From positions 7,221,410 to 7,285,409 of the forward strand of contig BSYO01000004.1 of assembly GCA_033239525.1 (NCBI GenBank): a DNA stretch of 64,000 nucleotides, in the 5' to 3' direction. The notes beneath the pieces were generated by a model. It did not search any database, was not told the DNA's origin, and saw only the letters and a list, made by a program, of their open reading frames with translations. This stretch comes from Nepenthes gracilis. Taxonomy: Eukaryota; Streptophyta; Magnoliopsida; Caryophyllales; Nepenthaceae. The translations under genes and the position numbers were made by a program. The stretch's first letter is position 1, and each line of letters begins with the position of its first letter. This document shows positions 17,800 to 28,932 of this stretch, in pieces.

Positions 17800-18641
17800 T
17801 GTTGGAACGTAGAACATTCGCGTAGAGAAATCAAGTAACGGTTGTTTGAAATTCATACAAAGGTTGACCGAAAGTAGATCGATGGTTGTTTGAGCAATAA
17901 AGAAAGCTGAAGGTTTGTACGATATTTATGTAATAGTTGGTTGAGACTCAATTGAGTGGTACATAATAAGTGCTTGAATAGAGCATGTGTACGGTTTGCC
18001 TAGAGAAGTGACATTTGATCCGTACATGAGAGACGCACATGTATGGTTCTCTAGAAAGATTATACTTAATGTGCACTTAATGGGCACTTATGCGCCGATA
18101 TTATTATAAAGTCGTATGTGATATTATTTTAGGGTATTGAAAATTATTTTACAATATAAGGAGTACCGCTTAAAGAAAGATAAAGGAGAAAGAGGGAACG
18201 GCAATTTGGAATCTAGTTAAGATTCGACTTAAATTTTATTTTTCGCCAAAGTAGACACATTACTCTAGTGTTGTTTTTTGGATGTATTACAATTTGATTA
18301 CTCATTTTTTTGATATATTTTTCTCTTATGGGTTACTATATATTGAGGATTATGTTTAATCGGTCAATTATTCAAGTTGTAATGAAGAGATTTCGGATTG
18401 AGTTATTTTTATAACTTTTTTTTAGATAAGTAGGGTTATTTTTATAACATATCACTTTTATAATGAATTTATTTCAAAAATTGTCCAATGATTTTCTTCT
18501 TTAGTTGAAAAGTGCCTTCTATATTAAAAATTATTATACAATATTATATTTTTGTGCTCAAATATTTAATGGTTCACGTTTGATTTGGGGTTTAGATTTA
18601 TTCTACTATTCTAATATTACAGTTTTCTCTGAATGCTAACA
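17800..18641 (+). repeat. 3' LTR of copia element A
   Basis: It begins TGTTGGAACGTAG and ends GCTAACA, a proper TG...CA pair with a short inverted end. It is about 100 bp longer than the 5' LTR, mainly from insertions such as a second GAGTTATTTTTATAAC-like block near 18400-18450. Confidence 0.8.
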
Positions 18642-19330
18642 CAAATTACCTGAAATCACTTTGGAAAGTTTTTACTGTCGCAGCAAGAGACAGTGCTTCC
18701 CAACCACTATTTTAATGCTCAATATCAAAGGAGCAACACCCATTTTGGCTTTAATAACACAAGTAGAGAGTGAACTCTTGTAAGAGAATATAAAATCTAA
18801 ACCAATAATTTGTTTAATATTTGGGATGACTGTAAAAATTTGAACTCCTTTAAATTTGGCTGAAGAAAATCCCCCGAGTGAACAGCAATTCCCACTTCTG
18901 AGGTTCAATCTTATTATCTAAATTCAAAAAGTTTTGCAATACTTCCTAAGAGTAGACTAATTCACTTCTTTGCCTATTCCATATGAACAAACAGGCAAAT
19001 GAGTGCAACAAAATGAATAATTTCGGCCTTAATGTTCTTATTAGTTATAATTATTTGAATAAATATGACTATTCAAATAGAATTTGTTCAAATAGACTTG
19101 TCCCTTTAGAAGCGTCGAGAATAGATGTGATTGTTTAATAGTACCGTGAAAAGATGGGTATTCCTTCTATTTTTATGAAAGCAACATTGATGATTGGTTT
19201 CAGATAGAATATAAAGAACAAGAAAAGATGTGATAAAGAAAAACTCACAAATATCGTATTATTTTTTCATTAATTAGTTAATGTAGAAAATAATTAACAA
19301 GTATTAGATAATCTTATTGATGCGTCTTGG
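18642..19330. other. Intergenic stretch
   Basis: I see no gene. The minus-strand open frame at 18672-18908 has no recognisable domain. Confidence 0.4.
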
Positions 19331-20360
19331 ATCAAAATTTTGAATAGATTCGGGTCAAATAGGTAGTTTGAGTTCGACCCTGTTCACTGAGTCTGAATCC
19401 TACATACCACAACTACGAAGAAAAGGTCAGGTGACTGCAGGAGGTTGTCCCACTATAAATATTTCGACGCTCAAGTCAGTAAATAACTTTCGAATTAGGA
19501 ATGTAAAAGTAAAGAATGCAAGGAAATGTAGAGAGTGTTTGAGATGTGTGAGTACTATCATTGAGAGAAGCTTTGTTGGCTCATAAGGAGCGCTGACTCT
19601 AGGCACTGTGTTCACCGGGAACAAAGTGGCAAAGAGAGAAAACATTTGTAATCTAAAGCGTGCGAGCTTTTTTGTAGAGAGCTTTCGTGGGCAAAACAAG
19701 AGCTTTTGCTGGGCGAGTTTAAGCGTTTGAGTTTATTGTGGCGAATGAATGCGTACCTTGGCGTGATGATTCCATGACCTTTTATAGGCGTTGTTTTCGG
19801 CTGTATTTCTTGTGTAGAAAGGCTTGATTCCCGCACTCTATTAGGATTGTTGCCTTTTCTAACTTAGAGCTTTTATGGTAGTAACGGTCGTTGCTTTGAT
19901 TACTTTCCTTCTGTTTTCTGTAACCGTTTCGGTTTTCAGTAGATAGGGAAAGGATTCTGGTACCTTTCTTTAGGGATGTGTATTGAATTTGCTTATAACT
20001 ATTATAGTAGAGATTGTCTTTTGTGAATAGTGTGAAATCAGGAGAGAAGATCGTTGTTGGTTGAGGACAGTCGCGTGGGCCAAATTGGTGACCTTTAGAC
20101 GATTAACTGGTCATAATTCCGGTGAATGAAAACGTTGATCGTTTTGTATATTTCAGGTCAATGGAAACGTTGACTGTTTTGGGCCCAAGTGAGCCATCTT
20201 GTTTTTGAGCTTCTCTTGATTTATTTGCCTTTCGACCAGTCAACGGTAAGTGTTGACCATCTAGGCGCTAATGGGCTACTATCGATTTGGGCTGTTCCTT
20301 CTTCTTAGGATAGTTCATTACTGGTGTACCCATCACTTATTTTCATTATAAGTTCCTATT
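19331..20360. repeat. Repeat-like, moderately GC block (probable LTR-type or MULE-type sequence)
   Basis: The composition changes abruptly from AT-rich to mixed. The layout (GACGCTCAAGTCAGTA, then a purine-rich segment, then CCTTTTATAGGC) is of a kind often seen in plant LTR-type repeats. No protein was recognised. The block at 43831-44720 has a similar layout (segment ending TTTTTTATAGCC). The assignment rests on general resemblance only. Confidence 0.35.
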
Positions 20361-21153
20361 GTGTTACTTCTCAAATCACATAAATGAGATTAATTTATTT
20401 TGTGAGACAAGTCTCACATTGTTTGAACAAATAAAATGCAATGGCTAGACCCCTTAGAAATGCAATCTCTTATTTGAGTTTATATTTATCCCAAAAACCT
20501 ATAAGTATTAAAGAATAGTTAGCATTGTGATATTGAAAAAAAGTTGTTACAAAATTTTTTGGGTGAGAGTTAAAAATTTATTATGGCTTTTTTTTCTTTT
20601 TTAAAAGTTATAAGTTTTGAAAATTTGATAATAGATTTTTAATTATACTTAATCCCATAATTTTTTCTCATTTTAGAGAGATTTTTCACATAAAAAATAT
20701 TATATTATTATTATATTTATTTTTATTTTTGTGAGTAGGATTCCAAAATTTTAACATTTTTGGGTTCAAATTTGTTAGTATAAGATACAATCAAATACAT
20801 TTTATTTTCATTGTATATTTGAGAAGATTCTCATAAATCCATTTGCACTTAATAAGTGTTGTTGTAACACATTTTAAATTTAAAACATCCATCGAATCAT
20901 TACATGATCGTTGAAGGCCCTACTCTTTTTTGACAATATTCTAAGGATTCATTATTATGTATGCCTTTTATGATCACAATCTTTCTAAGCCCCTATTCGC
21001 TCTTGTTAGAATTTAATTGAGGGAGAGTAATAAATGTAGAAGTAATGAAACAAGAGTGTTATTTACATTGGATGAAATTTGAGAAATGGAGAAATTATGG
21101 ATGATAAGAACATAAACTTTGGATTTGATTTTCTATATATAAATTGTTGCAGG
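20361..21153. other. AT-rich intergenic stretch
   Basis: No gene or clear repeat was seen. Confidence 0.4.
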
Positions 21154-21567
21154 TCCCATATTGGGAAGGCAACTTCACAATAGCTATCTTAAAAGTTGAG
21201 AGATTCTCCTCCCTTATGGTGTACTTTTTGGAGGAGGCTCGGGAACCAATGGTATGTACTCCTAATAGTGGTGCTTTTATTGAGACTAACCCCGACTTAG
21301 AGAGAGCTATCTACGTGGAGGATTTTGATCGAAAAGAATTACCTTCAGAGAGGTTGATTTGCTGTGGATATGCCGGGCAAAGCAAAGCATTACAAAGTGA
21401 AAATCATTGAGTGAGGTGTCGTGAGTATAGCCGCTAAGGTCTGCGGCTATCAAAGGGGAAAAGAATGTTCTGAATCCCACATCGAAAGGCAACTCCACAA
21501 GGGTTGTCTTATAAGTTTGGGAGATTCTCCCCATTAGGGTGCACCTTTTGGAAGAGGTTCGGACCCC
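21154..21567. repeat. Pair of about 93-bp direct repeats 321 bp apart (short LTR/TRIM-like)
   Basis: Copy 1 (21154-21247) and copy 2 (21475-21567) share TCCCA(T/C)AT, AAGGCAACT.CACAA, GAGATTCTCC and GGTG.AC.TTTTGGA.GAGG.TCGG.ACC. The TCCCACATCG-type start is frequent in plant LTR-type repeats. The 227 bp between the copies have one open frame but no recognised protein. A tiny non-autonomous LTR element or a tandem duplication are the two readings. Confidence 0.55.
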
Positions 21568-22399
21568 AACAACTTGTACTCACAATACAAATAAATATAT
21601 CTTCCATCGATTTTAGATGGTGAAATTGGAGTAGCAATGAAGGCATGACTTTTTTAGAATATTATGGATAATTTTATTTTTGTAGGTTATTTTTATTTTT
21701 GTAGATTATTCTAAAAATATATAGAATCATTCTTTAAAAGATAGATACTTAATGAAGTTTCTGATGAATGAGTATCACCAACTAATAAAATTATATTTAT
21801 AGATTATTTTAAAACTTGCTAAATTTTTTTCCTAAATTGTTTAATGATTGAAAAGCTTCTAAAATTATGTATCACCAACCAACGGCTCCCTATAGCAAAC
21901 TAGACCACTGATGTTGAAGAGCATTTTATGCATTTACCTAACAAAGTTTCTGAGCGTTTGCCCACCATTGACCAAAAACCATGGACCTTAATCTATCTAT
22001 TACAGCCTGATTTATGCTAGATTCCTACCTTTTTGATTGGATACAAATAAATTTTTGATTATTTTGATGGAAAATTATCTCAAACTTACCAAATTAATGC
22101 ATTTTACTTGTGTATCATTTGCTCTCTTACGTCCTCCTGTAACATCAAAAGAAAGAACAGATTCTAACATGTGATCCTATTGTTACTTGGTTATTTCATG
22201 GATGATCTTCCAAAATAGATCTATGGATGAACGGCCGAGGCAGCTTTCTACGGCCCAAGGCATAGAAATCTCTTACAATTTCAAAAGTAAAATTACAATA
22301 CTTTCATTAGATGTGAGACTCATAGTGGAAATTATTCAAAACCCAACATAATATTCGGAGTTTGCATTCTAGAGGGGCTAGACTTCTTTGCGGCTGGCA
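21568..22399. other. Intergenic stretch left of copia element B
   Basis: No gene was recognised. The last 60 bases are the left flank of the copia insertion site. Confidence 0.4.
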
Positions 22400-22404
22400 T
22401 GGGA
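22400..22404. repeat. Left target-site duplication of copia element B (TGGGA)
   Basis: TGGGA stands directly before the TG that opens the LTR and recurs directly after the closing CA of the far LTR at 28928-28932. Confidence 0.9.
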
Positions 22405-22810
22405 TGTTAGCAATTTATGTGGCATAAACAACCACGAAAGCGGTATAAAGGATCGCGTATTAACTTCCCGCCATTAAACTGCTTTGTTTTTTCGGTTCTA
22501 GATTTGCCTGATTTTGAGTTTTTGGACATTCATTTTCTCTTTTAGATGGTGTATTGGTGAGAGTGGGTGCCAGAGATAAAACCAATTATCATAATTTATA
22601 AGGCAATTTTATCAATTGCTTTCATTGATCATTACCAATGAAAAGCCAAAGAAAATGAATGGGGCTCAATGAAGGGTCATCAACAATTAACATGGACCAC
22701 ACTTATTGCTTCAGTTGTAACTAATAAGATAATGCAACGTGAGTGAAGGAAATCCAGTAGCCAAACTGAAATGTCGGCCATTTACGTTACAGCAATAGTA
22801 GCATCCAACA
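22405..22810 (-). repeat. 3' LTR of copia element B
   Basis: On the minus strand it begins TGTTGGATGC and ends GCTAACA. It shares long blocks with the 5' LTR, for example GGGTCATCAACAATTAACAT and GCCAAAGAAAATGAATGG on the plus strand. Confidence 0.9.
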
Positions 22811-22823
22811 TTCTCCCACTTGG
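22811..22823 (-). other. Polypurine tract of copia element B
   Basis: CCAAGTGGGAGAA on the minus strand lies directly upstream of the 3' LTR start TGTTGG, the position and wording typical of plant copia elements. Confidence 0.85.
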
Positions 22824-23199
22824 TCCATATTTTACTTAATGTGATAACCAAACCCATCAATTCTCATCCTTAAGAAATAAATATAAGAATCATGGCCATA
22901 TGTCCTCTAATAATGAGTAATATCTTTCATATATTATAATATATTACATTTTTTAAGACATATCCGTATTTAATAATGTTACTTTATGAATAAACCTTAT
23001 ATTTATTCTTTGTCTAATAATTAATAATATTATCAAATCAATCAATATGTACACAAAATTTTGAAAAATATTACAACAATTAAATAGAAATTTTATTAAA
23101 TATCTTTGTCCATATAATAAAAATTACAATATAAAATTTAATCTCATTCCTGTTACAAGATTTTGAACCTCAATGGTGACATACCTTTTATCAAAGGAT

Positions 23200-25560
23200 C
23201 AACGATCATCAATTCAGTATTAATATACTCAATAATAATTTTTTTCCTTTAATGCGCTTCTTTATGGCTAAAAATTGAATGTCGATATATTTACTTCGAC
23301 TACTATTTTTATTATTTTTAGTTATAAAAATAGCAGTTGAATTATCACAATACATCTTTAATAGCATTGAAATGGAATCAACCACTCTAAGCTTAGACAT
23401 AAAATTCTCATCCATATACCATATTTTGTAGCTTCAAAACAAGCAACGAACTCGGCTTCCATAGTGAAAGTAGCAGGCAAGGTTTACTTTACACTCCACC
23501 AAGATACATCTTCACCGGCAAATATAAATATGTAATCAAATGTTGATTTACGTGAATCAACACATCCAGTGAAGTCTGAATCAGAGTACCCCAATACTTC
23601 CAAATTATCGGTTCGTCTATATGTAAGCATGTAGTCATTGGTATATTGGAGATATCTCATCACTTTCTTAGTAGCTTTTCAGTATTTCATACCTGAATTA
23701 CTTTAAAATCTTTCCAACATTTCAACTGTAAATGTGATATCAGGTCTTGTACATACCTCAGTATACATTAAATTTCAAACAACGGAAGCATATGGAATAT
23801 TTTTCATCTGTTCTCGTTCAAAATTATTTTTCGGATATTGGCACAAATTGAACCTATCACCTTTCACAATGGGTGCTACACTTGGTGAATAATCTTTCAT
23901 TCAAAAAATCTGTAAAATTTTATTGATATAAGTCTCTTGAGACAAACCAGAACATATCGTGGTCTGTCTCGATATATTTTAATACAATGACATAAGATAC
24001 ATCACTAATATTTTTCATTTCAAATTTATCAGAGAGAAATTATTTTACCTCATACAACAAACCTTTATCATTGGATGCAAGTAAAATATCATCCATATAC
24101 AAAATAAGAAAATAAATCTTACTCTCACTGATCTTCTGGTATATACATTGATCCAAAATATTTTTTTCAAAATCAAATGAAGAGATAACATCATCAAATT
24201 TTAAATACTATTAACGGGAGGCTTGTTTTAATCCATATATGGACTTTTTAAATTTGTATACCAATTGCTCACCATCATTAGAGGAGAATCCTTCTAGTTG
24301 TTTTATATAAACCTCTTCCTCTAGATCACCATTTAGAAATAATATTTTCACATCCATTTATTGTAATTTTATATCAAAATGAGCAACCAATACCAAAATA
24401 ATGTGAAGATAATCCTTTTTAGATATAGAAAAAAATCTCCGTGTAATTAATTCCATCCTTTTGAATATATCCATTAGAAACGAGTTTCGCTTTATACATT
24501 TCAATATTACCTAATGAGTCTTTCTTTATCTTAAAGACCAATTTATATCCTATGATTTTTGTCCATTTAGACAACTCAATAAGATTTCAGGCTCCATTAT
24601 AACTTATAAAATTTATCTCTTCTTTCATGGCATTATATTATAATTGTGACTTATTATAACTTATAACTTATAAAAATATTTCAGAATCATTTTTAACTCT
24701 AATATTATAGTTAGACTCTTATAAATATACAATAAAGTCACTAGGAATTGCTGACTTTCTCATTCTAGAAGACATTCTCAATATTGTATCATCATTTTCA
24801 ATAGGAGTATATTATATAATTATTTCAGATAAATTTTAAATTTTATGGTCAATTGAAATATGTTCATCATTTTATAAAATGACATTGATTAGTTGTTTAA
24901 CATGAATTTTATCTTAGAGGTGTATAGTGTACAACAATCAACCTATTATTTGAAATAGAAGGTTGAAAAACCAAATGATCATTATCAGAAATCATATTTT
25001 TAGATCGCTTTCTCCTACTTATTAAGTCATTCTCAAAAAATTTTACATATTTTGATTCCACAATTCTAGTGCTGTAAGATGGACAGTAAAATCTGTATCC
25101 TTTGGACCGTTTAACATATCAAATAAAAAATTCACTGATGGTCTTTGGATCCAACTTTTTCTCATGTGGATTATAAACTCTTATTTCAGATGGGCATCCT
25201 TATACGCGTACATGTCACAAACTCAGTTTTGAACATTTTCATAACTCAAAAGGAATTTTTGAAACAGTTTTTGTTAGGACTCGGTTTAATATATACACCG
25301 TTGTTTTAAAAGTTTCACTCTACAAGGATTTGGAAAGATCAAAGATGCTAAGCATACTCCTCATCATATTTAATAATGTTCGATTTTTTTCTATTACACT
25401 ATTTTGGTTAAAAGAACCAGCCATAGTATATTAGATAATAATCTCATTTTCTTAAAGAAACTTTACAAATGGACTAGGTATTTATCCATCTTCAATATAT
25501 CTTTCATAATATTCTCTACCTCTATCTGATCTCACAATCTTAATTTATTTTTCACATTAT
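23200..25560 (-). pseudogene. Copia element B reverse transcriptase and RNase H, decayed
   Basis: The minus strand gives LILYMDDILLASND around 24060-24110 (the catalytic YMDD box), then RYLQYTNDYMLTYRRTDNLEVLGYSDSDF (RNase H entry) near 23530-23660, and YCDNSTAIFITKNNKNSSRSKYIDI near 23250-23350 (RNase H end). The order matches the copia pol gene. Several frameshifts and stops separate the pieces. Confidence 0.9.
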
Positions 25561-26350
25561 TTATCTACTTCTACTTTAAATAATTTAAAACTATTTAAGG
25601 CTTCATTCTTATTATGAAATAAGTAAAGATCATATATCGTGAGAAATCGTCAATAAATGTGATAAAATATTTTAGGTTATATGAGTTAATATTAAGACTA
25701 CAAATATCAATATATATGATTTTTAATATGTCTGAATTCCTATTGGCATTTTTCTTAGTCTTATTAGTTTGCTTTTTTTTTAATATAGTCCATATAAATC
25801 TCAAAGTTAGTAAAATTTAGAGTACTAAATATTCAATCATTTATCAATCTTTTGATTCTTTCAATAAAAATATGACATAATATCGTATGCCACAACCTAG
25901 AGAAATATTCATCCATAACACATCGTTTAATACCAGAATCAATATGCACAGTATTATAAGAGGTATTATTTTATAAATTCAAGCAATAAAAATCTTCAGA
26001 TAATATACCATTCCTAATAATATCAAACTTATAATATAAATTGAAAGATGAGTCTGAAAATATAATAGAATATCCGAAAAGTATAAGTCTTGAAACTGAT
26101 ATCAAATTTCTGGAGAAATTTAGAATATAAAAGGTCATTTTCAAATTCAAAATAAAACCACTATTTAAAATTAAACTGCATGTTCCAATGGCCTCCACAT
26201 GTGAACGCATATTGTTTTCGGAAAAGATACTTTATTCACTGTCCACTGATTTCCTTATGTTTTACAAGCCTTGTAAGGAATTTAAAATATAGATTATAGA
26301 ATCAGAATCAATCTACCATGTGTTATGAGAAATATTAACCATATTATATT
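25561..26350 (-). pseudogene. Copia element B pre-integrase and integrase, decayed
   Basis: FILNLKMTFYILNFSRNLISVSRL (about 26060-26160) is the gag-pre-integrase block, and YFITFIDDFSRYMIFTYF (about 25610-25670) is the integrase core around its first-to-second catalytic aspartate segment. Stops interrupt both. Confidence 0.88.
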
Positions 26351-27190
26351 TATAAGATACAAAAGAGAATGAGTTACCTTTCTTCTCAAATTAATTTTGA
26401 TATTTGACGCAATCCTTCTTGACGTGTCCCTTCTTTTTATAGAAGGAGCACTTGGATTCTTTCTTAATATTAGATTGAGGAGGTATTTTATCTTTCCTTT
26501 TTTTTTTGGATTGAGCATTAAACTTTTCTTCTTTGAATATAAATACGTTTTCACTTTGTTCCATCATAAGCTTTATTTCTTCTTAAACACACATGGTCAT
26601 AAGTTCGTTGATCGACTATTTATCTTTATGTGTATTATAAGAGATTTTAAAAGGTTCATATTGTGGTGGAAGCATGTTCAAAATATAATGTACAAGAAAA
26701 GATTCAGACATTTTCACCTTCAAACTTTTCAATTGAACTACTATATCTTTTATCTGTATAATGTGCTCACGCACACCTTAACACTGGTGAGTCTTAAAGA
26801 TAAAAATTTCATTATTAGGGTGCTAACAAGTGCTTTATATGAAATTTTAAATTATTCATCGATAGCCTTCAGTAAATCTCACACTTTATTATGCTGATCG
26901 ACGAAACTACAAATACCAACAAAAATTTTAATCTTTATAAACATTAAATTGAGGCGATTAAATTGCTCCAATCGTTCATAAAAAGTTACATCAACCGGAG
27001 TGCTAGTTACAGTAAGAACAAGTGGTTTATTTTTTCTTATAGTATAATCTATATCCATCCAATCTAAATGAAGAAGAATTCTTTCATTTCATACTTTATA
27101 GTTATCACCTTTCAATTTAAAAATTTCACATTTTATATCAAAAATATTAATAGATTGAATAACTGTATAAAAATTAAATACATGGTTAAT
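26351..27190 (-). pseudogene. Copia element B gag with altered zinc knuckle
   Basis: From about 27190 leftward the minus strand reads KLKGDNYKVWNERILLHLDW, then FIKIKIFVGICSFVDQHNKV and FKISYNTHKDK.SINELMTM, as in Gag of one plant copia clade. The nucleic-acid-binding knuckle at 26400-26450 reads CSFYKKKGHVKKDC: the second cysteine of the C-x2-C part is tyrosine. Frameshifts and stops are present. Confidence 0.85.
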
Positions 27191-27719
27191 GAATAATAAA
27201 TGAGGCTAACAAAAAATATAGAATTATGTTTTACCAATAGAAAACATACATTATGAATCAATTGATATAAAAATTACCTGTAGGTCAAATTTTTAATTCA
27301 AGTAGATTCATGTCTAATTTCATGATAAAACTATCAAATTATATTCAAATTCTTAATTTATGTGGGCAAATTAAGAAAAATAATTTGACATTGTATCCTG
27401 ATTAATTAATTTAATATAATAAAATTTCTTGTGGGATAAATTTTATTATATTAAAAATAATTAATCACAATTAACGTCTTTATACCATATGTGATAATAA
27501 AATATAATTTTATTAATTAAGGACGCTGTGGCCAATTCCTAATTAATTAAATTATATTAATCACATGACATTATATACACACACATATATATATATAATT
27601 ATATTTTAAACATTATATAATAAACCTTATATATAATAATAAATATAATTATATATATGCATATACACATATTATAAAATTAATAAAACGCAATTATATA
27701 ATAAAAGGAATAAATCCCC

Positions 27720-27960
27720 ATTATAATTAACAAATGCGTGTTCAACGCAACAGTAATGCTGCGTTCGCCCAGGAGGTCCCGCGTTCAAATCCTCGACCAC
27801 CGCACGCGCATGCAGCATTTTTTTCAATTATGCTACAGTATATATTAATATCATTTAAAAAGAATTAAATCATTTATTATTAACTAAGCGCGCGGTAGTA
27901 CATCGGTGAAGCGCTCCTCGCTGCATACCGTGTCCAGAGTTTGAATCCTGCTGTAATGCG
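27720..27960. other. Two tRNA box-B-like motifs in the copia B leader
   Basis: GCGTTCAAATCCTCG (27780-27794) and GAGTTTGAATCCTGC (27937-27951) each resemble the tRNA/SINE box B consensus GGTTCGAATCC. The second has GCGCGGTAGTAC and TCGGTGAAGCGC upstream at box-A-like distance. No cloverleaf could be folded, so neither is a tRNA gene. They may be SINE fragments captured in the leader. Confidence 0.35.
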
Positions 27961-28209
27961 ATTTACCCATGTTTTGTTACAATAATGGGCTGAGAGGTTG
28001 GGCCACACGCGTTGCCGGCCACCATACCAATGGCCCAGGGGGCACGCGGAAAATGCCGATGCGGGAATTGGGCCATGCATGAAAAACTACCCAAGTCCGA
28101 AATCCTTTTTTTTTATTAAATGCAGGATACTATAAAATGATGCGGTTTTGAACACTGTAGTAACAGACAAAACGACGCCGTTCAAGTCATCTTCAACCTC
28201 CAGCAGTTC

Positions 28210-28416
28210 GCCCGAACCCAATTTTGCCCGATTTTTAACCCGATGAAAACGATGCTATTTTTACACCAAAATAGATGAAAAATGTATGAAAATGTCGGAA
28301 ATCAAATTTTTCGCCCGAACCCGATTTTGCCCGATTTTTAACCCGGTGAAAACAACGCCATTTTTACACCAAAATAGATGAAAAATGTATGAAAATGTCA
28401 GAAATCAAAATTTTCA
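28210..28416. repeat. 103-bp tandem duplication in the copia B leader
   Basis: The segment starting GCCCGAACCC occurs at 28210 and again at 28313 and is nearly identical through GAAATCAAA. The few differences between copies are mostly transitions. Confidence 0.92.
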
Positions 28417-28520
28417 ATGATTTTCGACATTTGTTCTCACCGAATCATCACAAAAATAAAAACTTTAATAATTTTTAAAATTTAAAAAATATGAAAACGG
28501 CAGAATGAAGAAGCAAAGAA

Positions 28521-28534
28521 TAAACGATACCAAA
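28521..28534 (-). other. Primer-binding site of copia element B (degraded)
   Basis: The minus strand directly after the 5' LTR reads TTTGGTATCGTTTA. The first seven matching bases, TGGTATC, agree with the initiator-methionine tRNA site TGGTATCAGAGC; the rest has drifted or the site differs. Confidence 0.6.
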
Positions 28535-28927
28535 TGTTACTAATTTCCCGGCATAAACAACCACGCTCTATTGGAATTGATCTGATCTAACCTCCCGCTG
28601 ATTCACTCCGCTTTTTTCGGATTGACCCGATTTTGAGCTTTCGACACCCTTTTCTCTTCTAGATGGTGTATTGATGAGAGTGTGTGTCAGGGATAAAACC
28701 AATTGTCATAATTTATAAGGTCATTCCATTAATTACTTCCATTGATCTTTACCAACGAAAAGCCAAAGAAAATGAATGGGGCTCAATGAAGGGTCATCAA
28801 CAATTAACATGGGCCACACTTATTGCTTCGGTTGTAACTGATGAGATAATGCAATATGAGTGAAGAAATTCCAGCAGCTAAACTGATACGTCAGCCATTT
28901 ACATTACAGCAACAATAGTATCCAACA
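28535..28927 (-). repeat. 5' LTR of copia element B
   Basis: On the minus strand it begins TGTTGGATAC and ends AGTAACA. It pairs with the LTR at 22405-22810. It is 13 bp shorter and differs at many scattered positions. Confidence 0.9.
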
Positions 28928-28932
28928 TGGGA
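28928..28932. repeat. Right target-site duplication of copia element B (TGGGA)
   Basis: Exact partner of 22400-22404. Confidence 0.9.

Larger units (their letters stand above)
14625..18641 (+). mobile_element. Ty1/copia element A: LTR-bounded, internally deleted and broken
   Basis: Two related LTRs (14625-15366 and 17800-18641) flank a primer-binding site, gag remnants, a zinc knuckle, and a protease/pre-integrase segment on the plus strand. Reverse transcriptase and most of integrase are missing, so the element is a deletion derivative. An 820-bp foreign insertion sits inside the protease region. No clear 5-bp target duplication is visible around the LTRs (ATTCG on the left, CAAAT on the right), which fits old age or rearranged ends. 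All reading frames contain stops. Confidence 0.85.
22405..28927 (-). mobile_element. Ty1/copia element B, near full length, coding capacity lost
   Basis: A 6523-bp element on the minus strand with two LTRs, primer-binding site, polypurine tract, and gag, protease/pre-integrase, integrase, reverse transcriptase and RNase H remnants in the copia order. A perfect 5-bp duplication flanks it. All protein regions are crossed by stops and frameshifts, and the LTRs differ at many positions, so the insertion is old. The distance from 5' LTR to gag (about 1.3 kb) is unusually long and holds GC-rich segments and a tandem duplication. Confidence 0.93.

Noticed and set aside
14620..18646. Target duplication around copia element A
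   Set aside because: The five bases on each side (ATTCG and CAAAT) do not match, so no duplication is claimed.
26397..26897. 166-codon plus-strand open frame
   Set aside because: It is antisense to the copia B gag and zinc knuckle, which are clearly readable on the minus strand.
27770..27955. Possible tRNA genes
   Set aside because: Only box-B-like words are present; no acceptor stem or cloverleaf can be formed.
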